Source: Lathyrus oleraceus (taxonomy: Eukaryota; Streptophyta; Magnoliopsida; Fabales; Fabaceae). Taken from it: a stretch of DNA of 64,000 nucleotides. Positions 43,572-53,029 of this stretch are shown here, in pieces. The notes under the pieces are model-generated. The model had not been told where the DNA came from. It ran no database searches and saw only the letters and a program-made list of their open reading frames with translations. Position 1 is the first letter of the stretch. Each line of letters opens with the position of its first letter. The stretch is from assembly GCF_024323335.1 (NCBI RefSeq), contig NC_066581.1, positions 179,235,330-179,299,329 of the forward strand, given 5' to 3'. Both the position numbers and the translations under genes were made by a program.

Positions 43572-46157
43572 ATGAATCCTCAAGAGCAAGCAGTTTTTAA
43601 CTTCTCCCAACAAATGGAAGCTGCTTCTAACCCCCAAACCTCAAACACTCAAACACCCATGGTTGTAGATGTTACCACGACCCCAGTTTACAAAGAACCT
43701 CACATTTTGGAACGTGAACAACACATTCATCTTTCAACTCCCTTTGAAGGTTTGGATGTACTGTGTGAATCGCTGGTGGATTTTGAGAACTTGAAAAGAA
43801 ATGGCGTTGATTTAACTGAAGATCTTCGCAAGCAAGGTTGGGAAACCTACTTCAACAGATTGTATGGTCCAATCTATCCTCTTCTGGTGAAAGAATTCTG
43901 GAGATGTGCAGATGCTGATGATGAGTTCATTGTTTCTTTTGTTCTGGGTGTGAAGATCATTATCACAGAAGCGTCTATTGCTTCTTTGCTGAATATGGAA
44001 AAAGCTGGAGGTAAAAGGATTTACAACATTCCTCCAAGGTCCAAGCGCATCACAGAAGTCATTAACCCTACAATCTTCAAAGCAAATGTTGAAGGAAACC
44101 CATCTAAGAACAAGGAGCTTCATCAGAACCTCCGAGTTTGGTTGAAGATTATTCTGGGAACAATCCATCATCGTCCAGCCTCCAACTCTTCAGATTACAT
44201 TAATGCTGACCAGAAATGCATCCTCTACTGTATTCAGAAGGGTATTCCAATCAACCTCCCTGTTCTCCTCTTCAGATATCTGAGGGATTCAGTCAGAGAA
44301 ACAAGGAATAATATGAAGCCCAGATCCTACATTCCTCTGGGAAGATTGCTCTCTGACATCTTCATTGAGCATGGGCTGGTAGATGCTCTGGAGAAGACCA
44401 GATGTATGGATGATCTGGCAATTGACGTTGGAAAGCCTCTGAATGCCAAAAATCTGAGGAGTATGGGAATCATCAAAGACATCAGAGTCAAGCCCACTAT
44501 GAATGTGACCTGGGAAGCTCTGAAAGATCAGAGGAAGATGCCTCATGGCCTTGAAAGGTTCTTCAAGAACGAACCCAGAGATGCCATTGCTATCTACCTT
44601 CAGGATCGTCTGGATGAAGGCATTGATATCTCTGATTTCCGCCTTGAAGACTGTCTGGACTCTGTAGAAGATCTGGTCAGATACAAAAGAGGTCTTTCTG
44701 AGAAGAAGATAGCTGAGGAAGCAAGGAAGGCAAAGAAAGCCAGACTTGGAGAAACCTCTGGCACCAAAGCTTCAGCACCTCTGAATGTCTCTTCTGGTAA
44801 GTCCCTTCCTCCTGTTACTTCTGTACCTGTAATGGCTTCTTCTACTCCTCTCCCAACACCTCCCATATTCACTACCTCTGAAATCCCTCCTTCAATCACC
44901 AGAACCTCTCAACCTCCACCTGTTCTAAAAATTGCTCGAAATTTCACAACAACCTCTGACCCTAATCAACTATACCACCACAGCTCCTCCTCATCCTCTG
45001 AATATGAATCACCCCCTTACCTTTCCCCTTCTTCTGACCAAGAGTTCTCTGATCATGAGTCCTCTGATCAAGAACACTCTGACCCAAACTCCCCAACAAT
45101 AGCTGAAATCTATGCTAAAAACTTCGCCCCACAAACTCAAACACAATCTGAAGTAACCTCTCCCCTCCGAACTTCTCTTCCACAACAAACAACCACCATC
45201 TCCTCTGAAAATCAAACCTCACTTCCACCACAAACAACCACCACACCCTCTGAAACCCAACCACCTGTGATTCAACCATCTGAACCTTATATCACTCCAC
45301 CACTTATTCCCGCTGTACCTGGACCAGACTCTGACCCTTTAGACCTAAATCCATTATATGCTTCTTCTCCTAGTCTTCAACCAGACGCAGATTCTGAACT
45401 TCAAGCAGAATCTGAACCTCATCAAACTGAACCTCAACCTCTAAATCTCAGCCCTCAAAACTCTCCACCTCATTCACCTGAACCTGAACCTAAAATTATC
45501 ATTCCTACCCTTGAGGAGGCCATTATACAGGTTGCAGAATCCTCAGTCCAGAAGATCAAGTCTCTGGCTAAAAATTCTGAAGTCAGTGATGATCCTAAAT
45601 CTGTTAGGACACACTGGAACAGAGTTATTAGTTGGATGACCTCTGAGTCTTATAGGCTGAAGAGTATCTCTGAACAAGTCAGAAATGGCTACATCAGAGA
45701 CTCTGAGGAAAGACTCCAAGAAAGACTGGCTAGAGAAGCTGAGGCCAAAAGATTAGAGGAAGAGAGACTGGCTAGAGAAGCTGAGGCCAAGAGATTAGAA
45801 GAAGAAAGATTGGCTAAGGAAGCTGAAGAAGAAGCTAAGAGGTTGGAAGAAGAACGCCTGGCAAAGGAAGCAGAACTTCTAAGGATTCAGGAAGCTGAAG
45901 CCAAGGCTAAGGCAGATGCAGAAGCCCAAGCTGCTGCTGAAGCTGAAGCTCAGCAGGCTCTGATTCAGGGGGAGTCTTCCTCTGCGATCCCTCTGATTCT
46001 TAACACTCTGAAGGAGATCAAGCAAGATCAGAAAGAGATCAAGCAAGATCAGAGTGAGCTCCGGGCAAGGATGGACAAGCAAGACGCTCTGAATGAAAAC
46101 CTCCAGAATATGTTTGCTATGCTACTACAGAGACTTCCTCCTCCTCCAAACCCTTAG
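43572..46157 (+). CDS. Sirevirus third ORF (861 aa), helical plant-transposon-type protein in the env position
   Basis: It starts MNPQEQAVFNFSQQMEAAS. Residues about 75-300 are a globular helical region, with GWETYFNRLYGPIYPLLVKEF and then IITEASIASLLNM, of the kind annotated as putative plant transposon protein domains. Residues about 395-660 are low complexity, rich in Ser, Pro, Thr and Gln, with SSSSSSEYESPP and repeated Glu-Pro. Residues about 713-796 are a long charged coiled coil built on a 14-residue repeat (RLEEERLAREAEAK). The end holds EIKQDQKEIKQDQSELRARMD. No signal peptide, transmembrane segment or cysteine-rich ectodomain is seen, so an envelope role is not supported. The function is unknown, and the frame is intact. 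Confidence 0.85.
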   Translation: MNPQEQAVFNFSQQMEAASNPQTSNTQTPMVVDVTTTPVYKEPHILEREQHIHLSTPFEGLDVLCESLVDFENLKRNGVDLTEDLRKQGWETYFNRLYGPIYPLLVKEFWRCADADDEFIVSFVLGVKIIITEASIASLLNMEKAGGKRIYNIPPRSKRITEVINPTIFKANVEGNPSKNKELHQNLRVWLKIILGTIHHRPASNSSDYINADQKCILYCIQKGIPINLPVLLFRYLRDSVRETRNNMKPRSYIPLGRLLSDIFIEHGLVDALEKTRCMDDLAIDVGKPLNAKNLRSMGIIKDIRVKPTMNVTWEALKDQRKMPHGLERFFKNEPRDAIAIYLQDRLDEGIDISDFRLEDCLDSVEDLVRYKRGLSEKKIAEEARKAKKARLGETSGTKASAPLNVSSGKSLPPVTSVPVMASSTPLPTPPIFTTSEIPPSITRTSQPPPVLKIARNFTTTSDPNQLYHHSSSSSSEYESPPYLSPSSDQEFSDHESSDQEHSDPNSPTIAEIYAKNFAPQTQTQSEVTSPLRTSLPQQTTTISSENQTSLPPQTTTTPSETQPPVIQPSEPYITPPLIPAVPGPDSDPLDLNPLYASSPSLQPDADSELQAESEPHQTEPQPLNLSPQNSPPHSPEPEPKIIIPTLEEAIIQVAESSVQKIKSLAKNSEVSDDPKSVRTHWNRVISWMTSESYRLKSISEQVRNGYIRDSEERLQERLAREAEAKRLEEERLAREAEAKRLEEERLAKEAEEEAKRLEEERLAKEAELLRIQEAEAKAKADAEAQAAAEAEAQQALIQGESSSAIPLILNTLKEIKQDQKEIKQDQSELRARMDKQDALNENLQNMFAMLLQRLPPPPNP

Positions 46158-46640
46158 GCACTTAGGATTTATTTTGGTTGCCTAGTGTTTTTGCTTCTGT
46201 CTTTTCTTTTTTAGCTCTGATATTCTCTTGAATCTGATGTTTTGACTGCTGCTTGCCTTTGTGCTTTTGTTTAATGAAGTGTTTTTCTCTCTATTATTCT
46301 TTTTATGTTTTATGCCTTTTTGATTATGCCAAAAAGGGGGAGAAATTATTAAATAGCTCTGATGAAAATTATGTCTAAAACCTTAAGCATTCTGCAACAA
46401 TTGTAGAAATAGTTCTGATAAAATTAGCTCTGATTAAATAATAGCTCTGATTAAATAGTTCTAACATTAAATTAAGAAATTGCAGAAAGTTTTCAGAAAT
46501 CTTATTGCTTGGAAAGCTCTGGTAAGAACTTCTGAACTCCCTAGTACTAACTCAGGGGGAGCTTTTGTCTATCTGATCTAATATTTTTCATGTTTCATCT
46601 GATAATTTTATTTGTTTTGTCATCATCAAAAAGGGGAGAT
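46158..46640 (+). other. Sirevirus 3' non-coding region with repeated polypurine tracts
   Basis: It contains AAAAAGGGGGAGAAA (46331-46345), AGGGGGAG (46553-46560) and the LTR-proximal AAAAAGGGGAGA (46628-46639). Multiplied polypurine tracts are a known Sirevirus feature. The last one, abutting the LTR at 46641, is the probable primer. Reiterated CTCTGAT words fill the rest. Confidence 0.8.
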
Positions 46641-47714
46641 TGTAAGAACAAAAATAGTTCTACAATAGATTCCATGATTTTGATGATAACAAAGGATGAA
46701 ACCAAAAATGGCACCCTAACGAAAAGTTTCTAAGTGTGCAGGGTTCTAAAGAAAGAAGAAATAAATCTGATGATGTCATCAGATGCACAACAAGATCAGA
46801 TGCAAAATCTCAAGTATCAGAAGCATCTAAAGTGGAATCTCGTTTCAAGAAGCTCTGACTCTGGACAAAACTACAAGTATCAGAAGCATCTGAACATGAA
46901 GTAAAGTCTAGAAGCTCTGACTCTGAACAAATGTCTTCTGTAAACTCTGGAAGTTATCAGCGACATCAGAAGCAAGATTCTCCAGATACACAAAAACTCT
47001 AATCAGAATTGTTAATCATGATGAAGTAACGTTTAAGCCAAGTTAAAGTTCTGCAAATGGATTTCCTCAATTAGAAAGAGACGTTAATCTCCACTTCCAA
47101 GAGAAAAGATACTAATTGTGGTAAGTAGTCACTTCTAAGTGAAAAAGTCTACTGCAGAAGCTATTAATGGAATGGCGTAATTACATCTCAATATCCAACA
47201 GATTCAACGCTAATTCAACGCCACTTCAACTCTACTTCAACTCCTATAAATAAGAGAAGAAATCTCATTCAGTAAACACGAAGAAATCACTAGCCAAAAC
47301 TATACTGAAATCATATCACGCTCAAGAAAAACATCTTTGTTCTTCAAAGATTTTCACTAAGCTTTTGCTTATCAAGTGAAATATTTGTTCTTAAGTTTGT
47401 AATATTTGCTTTCTTAGAAGCACTCTAGATTACATATCTTGTATCTAATTTTTATTTGATTTCCTCAAGTGACTCTTTGTAGTCTGTAGACTTGAGAGGA
47501 CTAAGAGATTTTCTTCTCTCTTAGGGGTTGTTTGTAATCTTTCAAGATTAGTGGATTAAGTCCTTGTTGAAGGCGAAATCACCTTGGCCGGGTGGACTGG
47601 AGTAGCTTTGTGTTATAAGCGAACCAGTATAAAATCTTTGTGTGATTTCATTTTGCAAAAGCGCTTATTTTTCAAACAATTCAAACCCCCCATTTCTTGT
47701 TTTTCTCACCTTCA
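46641..47714 (+). repeat. 3' LTR of the young Sirevirus
   Basis: Same length as the 5' copy with one substitution noted. It ends CACCTTCA at 47714, followed by the target duplication CGCCC. Its TATA box at 47245 points toward the antisense strand of the broken transposase. Confidence 0.97.
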
Positions 47715-47719
47715 CGCCC

Positions 47720-50046
47720 TTTCTTCCTCCTTCTCATAGAGTCGTCGTGGCAAAGAGTAAATCCTTCATATTGTGGCCAATTCTCCTCATGGGGAAGTCC
47801 TAGGAAACTCTCCTTATAGACCTTGAAGACGTTAAGAATGTTGAACATGTCTAGTATGTGAATGGAGTAGTTCTGGCGTATACTCGAACATGATGCGATT
47901 ACATGGGAGCAAGGTAAGTGAAATGCCTGAAATTTCTCATAATCGCGGTTTTGTTTCCTAAGATCAACGCTGAATGTACCGGTTGGTCGATCATCATTCT
48001 GATTAATCTTCTCTTGGACCATGAAATAGAATCTTTCGCGATCAAATTGCATGACGTTATGTGTGCTAGCTTTAGTGACTTCCTCAATCATCCCCTTGTT
48101 GCAGTTATCAGTGAAAACTTGCTCAGAGGCTAACATTTTTGTCCATTGATGGCCTCTTTTACCAAATAGTGATCCTAATCGATAATATGTAGATTTGACC
48201 AATGTAGTGATTGGAAGGTTTCGGGTTTCTTTGAGTACGGAGTTCATTGCTTCTACCAGATTAATTGTCATGTGACCCCAGCGTTGCCCTCCGTCAAATG
48301 CCCTTGCCCACTTTTCCCGAGGGATGTTGTCTATCCATGATAAAGCGTCAGTGTCTGTTCTTCGGATTTCCCCCTGACAGTAGTTAAATTTTGCCTATGT
48401 CAACGCATAACCGATGTTAACAACTATTTTGTGCAGTTCCTTGTCTTTAATCTCATGCATGAAGTTTTGCGCAATGTGTCTAATGCAATAGACGTGTGAA
48501 GACGGAGGATATTGCCATCCATTTTCCGGATTGTTATATGCACTCTTTATTAATTCATGTATGTCTGATATTAGACACAAATTTGCTTGTGGAGTAACGT
48601 GTATTCTCAAATTCTTAAGAAAGAAACTCCAAGCATCCTTTGTCTCACCTTCAACCAATGCGAACGCTATTGAAAAAATGTTCTCGTTCCCATCATGTAC
48701 CACAACCATCAACAGAGTCCCTCTATACTTGTCATACAATCATGTTCCATCAACCTGCAGAATAGGTTTACAATACGCGAAACCACGTATACATGGTCGA
48801 AACGCCCAAAAAAGACGATGGCAGATCATTTGGTCACCCAAGTGTGATCCATCATTTGAAATCACAGATAAGGATTGCAATTCTATAATAGTACCTGGAA
48901 GATATGTTTTCATTACCAGTATCCACTGCGGCAGATCGTTGTAAGATGTCTCCCAATTTCCATACAGTGACTCAATTGCCTTACACTTTGCAATTCATGC
49001 CTTTTGTAGGATATTATATACATGTATTTTTCAGCAACATGAGTGATGATCACCTTCACCTTAAGAGAAGTGTTGCGATTTACAAGCTTCATTATGCTCT
49101 TACTAATCATTTCTGAGTTGAGTTTTGTATGGTCTTGTGACATAGAAGTGTTTGTGCATGTATGAGGCCCGCCAGACTTATCAACTTTCCACTTTGAGTT
49201 GCCCTTACGCAAAGAAACCCTGCATTTGAAATTGCATGCAGAATTTCTACATTTGATGACATAGTGTACATTGTTAGACTTAGTCACAGAATAATCTAGA
49301 CTACGAATTATATAACATTATTGCAACACAACAACACATGTTTCCTTATTTTCAAACTCGATTCCCTCCTCTATTTCGTTAGCATTGTGAATTGGTATGA
49401 AACTTCCAAAAATAGAGATTGGTTCAGCATCATCCAAACTTATATTTTGCATGTGAACAGGTGGGTTGTGCAAACTAGTCGATTGAGCTCTTAGTGCTAC
49501 GGTCGGTGTGTCGATGATATCTTCATTTCCATCGTCATCGCTAGCACCAAATAGATCTTCAAATCGGACCTCTTCTTGATCATCCTCACTATTATCGAAA
49601 ACCTCTTCATTCAGTATGAAAGGTTCATTATTTTGAGTCGGTTCTTCGTCAATGGTTTGACTCATTCCGTACTAGTGTGATTGTATGGATTGCGTTGGAT
49701 ATGTTTCAAGATTTTCAAGCAGACGAACATATATCTCAATGGTGGGTAATTGAGAAAACGTTATATGACATTGAAACATTGACTTGACATCTTCGTCATT
49801 CTCAATAGGTATCATTACGTAAAAGACGGTAGCATCGTCTTCATTAATTAATGGATGGCGATAAATAATGTCTTCAACACAACTTTGTAACTTTTTTTGA
49901 ATTTGATCTTTTAGATGATGGAAGTCAGAATTGATGTGGATTTTGAATAAATGCACATTCGTATTGCTAAATGAGAATCTCTCATTAACATTTGTGAAAA
50001 TTGACCCGTTAGAATGGATATACACAACTAAATTTCTTTGAGCCAT
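47720..50046 (-). pseudogene. Mutator (MULE) transposase, main part
   Basis: It starts MAQRNLVVYIHSNGSIF at 50046 on the minus strand. Order: an N-terminal domain with IENDEDVKSMF, an acidic linker (49665-49330), the Mutator DNA-binding zinc domain (CRNSACNFKCRVSLRKGNSKW...HTC, 49220-49130), a MULE DDE domain (YDKYRGTLLMVVVHDGNENI near 48735-48680, CLISDIHELIKSA and HVYCIRHIAQNF near 48570-48460), a helical region (48270-48100), and a SWIM-like FHLPCSHVIASC (47925-47890). Lesions include a stop after residue about 124 (near 49672), a frame break near 49317-49290, another near 49000, a stop near 48740, and one near 48395. It would have cut and moved the element, but is now inactive. Confidence 0.85.
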
Positions 50047-50157
50047 TTGGATATAGATATGAAAGTATGAGTGTTGGATTGTTGACAAAGAATACCATTA
50101 AAGACCTATTTTGTAGTTAAAAAAAGATTTCCAAGGATACAAAACCCTAAACCCTAA

Positions 50158-50345
50158 CTCGGCCATTTATTGGGCGGATAAAAAGGCAGTCAGACATAGC
50201 TCGTCCTTTAGTTGGATGACAGAAAACGCGTGTAGACCAAGCTCGTCCTTTCGTTGGACGACCCAAAACGTGTGTAGCAACAACTCGTCCATTGGTTGGA
50301 CGAGTCAACACGGTGGCAGGCCTAGCTCGGCCATTCAATGGGCGG
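50158..50345 (+). repeat. Right hairpin block: five 42-bp units, candidate Mutator terminal repeat
   Basis: Units begin at 50158, 50200, 50242, 50284 and 50326, exactly 42 bp apart. Each starts with a hairpin of the form CTCG(T/G)CC-(6-7 nt)-GG(A/G)CGA; the unit at 50284 has CTCGTCCA/TGGACGAG as an 8-bp stem. Because 42 is 14 codons, the block is open on the minus strand, but that open frame is not considered a gene. It lies upstream of the transposase start and also upstream of the divergent PMD gene. Confidence 0.85.
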
Positions 50346-50494
50346 GTCTGAACGCATGCATATTTTGCAGTTCAATGTCTAATCAGTCAGGGAATCCTTT
50401 AAGGCATACGCTACACAGGTTTTTTGCACGCATGCACTCATAAGTTCCATCAACCTACACTATTTTCACCAATTGATTTAATATTTTTCACCCC

Positions 50495-50502
50495 TATAAA
50501 TT
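50495..50502 (+). promoter_or_regulatory. TATA box of the PMD gene
   Basis: TATAAATT lies about 105 bp before the ATG at 50600, after the hairpin array. The 50089-50599 interval thus separates divergent starts (transposase to the left, PMD gene to the right). Confidence 0.5.
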
Positions 50503-50599
50503 AACCTTTCATCAACAAATAATTTTCATCAACTACTTTCAATCTTCAAACAAATTCGGTTTCTCACATCAAATTTTTCTTTTATTTCACATCTACAAA

Positions 50600-52660
50600 A
50601 TGTTTTTGTTATGGATGGGAGAATCACACCGTGTGAAAGCAGCGAACATTGTCGAATATGTAAGTCTGCGTATTCTTTACTTTTTTTTAAATTCGGTTTC
50701 TCATCACACAAAAATATTCATTATCATTTTTATCTGAATTTCAGGAAGACACTAGGTTCCGTGTCCATTCTCATACTTACATTCAACCAAGTGCGTTTAT
50801 AAAACCGTATTTAGAACTAACGGGTTTTGCAAATGTAGCCAAGATAGCAAGTTTAAAAGTAGATTGTAAACTTGTTGTTGCTTTGTTAGAGAGATGGAGA
50901 CTCGAGACACATGTTTCATTTATCAACTGGTGAATGTACTATCACACTGAAGGATGTGAGTATGTTACCCGGTCTCTGAAGTAATGGTAAAGTTGTTAAT
51001 GGCCCAACAAATGTAACTAACGATGTTTACATGGAGAATTTGGGCGTCGAACCGACCGCTTCAGATAAAAATGGGGCTTTTGTCAAAATTGTTTGGTTAG
51101 AAGCTCTATTAACACAGCTAAAAAGTAACTCTATCCCGACGAAGGCAGAAAACATTCTCCATGCAAAAGTTTATATTTTACTATTAATTGCTACTTTTTT
51201 AATGTCAGATAAGAGTCACAATTTATTGCATTCTTCATGGTTACCTTTAGTAGGAGACCTAGAAAAATGTAACACATACAATTGGAATTCTGCTTGTCTG
51301 GCAACATTATATAGACATATGTGCAAGGCAGCCCATAAAAGAGTAAAGAGCATAGTAGGTTGTGTTGTATTACTAAGTGTTTGGGCATTCACACGCATAC
51401 CCTTGTTTGCCCCAGTTAGTAACGAGGTTCCATCGCATTCGTATGCATTAAGGTACTCATTTTCATTGAATGCAATTTATTTTTCTCAAAATTAATTATA
51501 CATCGCGTTAATTTTTTTTTTCAATGCAAGATGGTGCAAACGATGTATGCATTACAGAAATAATCCCCGTCATCATCTACGTGGGTACCGTGTTGCAATT
51601 GAACACATGAAAGAAAATGATGTAAGTATGGTTAATTATAATATTCAACTTATCTAAATTTCTTTTTTACATTCTAATAATTATATTACTTTTAACAGTT
51701 TATATGGAGGTCGTACATACTATATCCACTGCCTAATTATAGTGACAGCCGAATCTGGAGTGCAACGACATATATAGTATGTTTCTTTACCGTTTAGATG
51801 CATCAGACGGATCGGGTCAAACTCCAACTTGGATTCGAACAACACATCCTGTCTCAGTAAGATGTCTAAGTGAACACCATAATATGACTATGGTGCAAGC
51901 TTGGGATAAACATTGGCAAGATTTAAACAAAGAAGAGCTCAAAGAATGGAAAAGGAGAAGGCATTTGGTGTTACAAGGTAACTCGGTACTTGGTGAGTCT
52001 AAGCTGGATAAAGAATACATGAATTGGTTTTTGTGAATTCCTTTTACGCATGTTGCTCCCACACAATTTTTTACTAATCCCCATCAATGTGTCTCTTCTT
52101 CAACCCAACAAATAGCATCACCTTTACATCGAAACATTCCCCTCACGTACACATCCCAATTTGGGGCCCAACCATCTTCATCAGTTCAACAAACTTACCA
52201 ACACACCCAGACCACCCAACAACACACATTTTATTCCACCTCAACCCAACACCAAAATCCTCACACTTCATTCCCTCAAACAAACTACTATTACAACCGA
52301 CAATATCAACAACAAACCAATTTATGCCACCCATACAATACACACCAATTCCTCAACCCAACTTTGATTACTCAAACCCCAATTCTCAACCCCAAACATT
52401 TAACACCACATTCGCACAACTCAGTCCTACATACAACCTATTCAATCAGCTGGGAACCCGAATGGATGAGAGCAACGGCTGTCAGACTTTCAGGGTAAAC
52501 AGGGATTGAATACCAAGAACCGTAGAATTTGCACAACAGGGATCCACCAATGGAAACGTCCACTGGGATTTGATATTTATTGCTGGGTATATATTTTTTT
52601 GGTTTTGTTTTCAGAGAGTACGGCCACATCCAGACATCGCAACGACGATGAATGGGAAAA
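50600..52660 (+). pseudogene. Plant mobile domain (PMD, MAIN-like) gene, decayed
   Basis: The likely exon structure is 50600-50659, 50745 to 51452, 51531-51621, and 51699 onward, with good GT-AG signals at each. PMD blocks seen: YLELTGFANVAKIASLKVDCKLVVALLERW; ECTITLKDVSMLPGL; GPTNVTNDVYMENLGVEPTA; WLEALLTQL; HKRVKSIVGCVVLLSVWAFTRI; and HQTDRVKLQLGF. The C-terminal half is Pro/Gln/Asn/Thr-rich, with a last intron ending TTTTCAG near 52617. Lesions: a frameshift near 50905-50930 after ERWR, TGA at about 50977-50979, and TAG just before ATGCATCAG near 51795. PMD proteins are found both as host silencing factors and inside mobile elements; this one is next to a Mutator transposase. The far end is cut by the second Ogre near 52660. 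Confidence 0.8.
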
Positions 52661-52689
52661 GAAATCACAACTAGATGCCAACGGACAAC

Positions 52690-52995
52690 TAGGAAAAACT
52701 CAACGTTTACCAAGACCAACGGAGAGGTAACCAGACATTAATGAATGACTGGAAGGGATACAACCATACGTCAGCGGACGTAATGGGAAAAACTCAACGT
52801 TTACCAAGACCAACGGAGAGGTAAATCCACATGGGGACAGGTACAACTAGACGTCATAGGACGAATAGGAAAAACTCGACGTTTATCGACACCAACGGAG
52901 AGGAGGAAACTCTACTGGGGGAGTGAACACAACCAAATCATCAACGGAAGATTGGGAAAAACTCGACGTTTATCGACACCAACGGAGAGGAGGAA
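52690..52995 (-). repeat. Four-copy repeat (about 37-bp core) in the Ogre 2 3' region
   Basis: Plus-strand phrase GGAAAAACTC(A/G)ACGTTTA(C/T)C followed by (A/G)A(G/C)ACCAACGGAGAGG occurs near 52690, 52789, 52869 and 52948. The spacing of 80-100 bp includes variable filler. Confidence 0.85.
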
Positions 52996-53029
52996 TACTT
53001 CTTCGATCTGAGAATCGGAAATTGGCCTG

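Larger units (their letters stand above)
37163..47714 (+). mobile_element. Full-length young Sirevirus (Ty1/copia) with third ORF
   Basis: Both LTRs are 1074 bp (37163-38236 and 46641-47714) with one difference seen by eye, and the target duplication CGCCC is perfect (37158-37162, 47715-47719). The internal order is PBS for initiator tRNA-Met, gag, pol (protease, integrase, RT, RNase H), a third ORF, and a polypurine tract. Met priming, the third ORF after pol and duplicated polypurine tracts are Sirevirus traits. The near-identity of the LTRs implies a very recent insertion. It lies inside the Mutator transposase gene. Confidence 0.95.
36250..50345. mobile_element. MuDR-like Mutator element, two convergent genes, split by a Sirevirus
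   Basis: A small plus-strand gene (36544) and a minus-strand Mutator transposase (50046 down to 37031) point toward each other, and related hairpin-repeat blocks lie outside each gene (36250-36351 and 50158-50345). This is the plan of MuDR, whose two genes converge from the terminal repeats. Exact ends and the expected 9-bp target duplication could not be found, so the borders are approximate. The 10.55-kb Sirevirus at 37163-47714 is nested inside; without it the element is about 3.5 kb. Confidence 0.65.

Noticed and set aside
50140..50158. Telomere-like AAACCCTAAACCCTAAC
   Set aside because: Only two and a half units; too short for an interstitial telomere, and common in plant promoters.
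50147..50338. Minus-strand open frame with repeated PTNGR/PTKGR
   Set aside because: It is the 42-bp hairpin array translated; all units are in phase because 42 is 14 codons.
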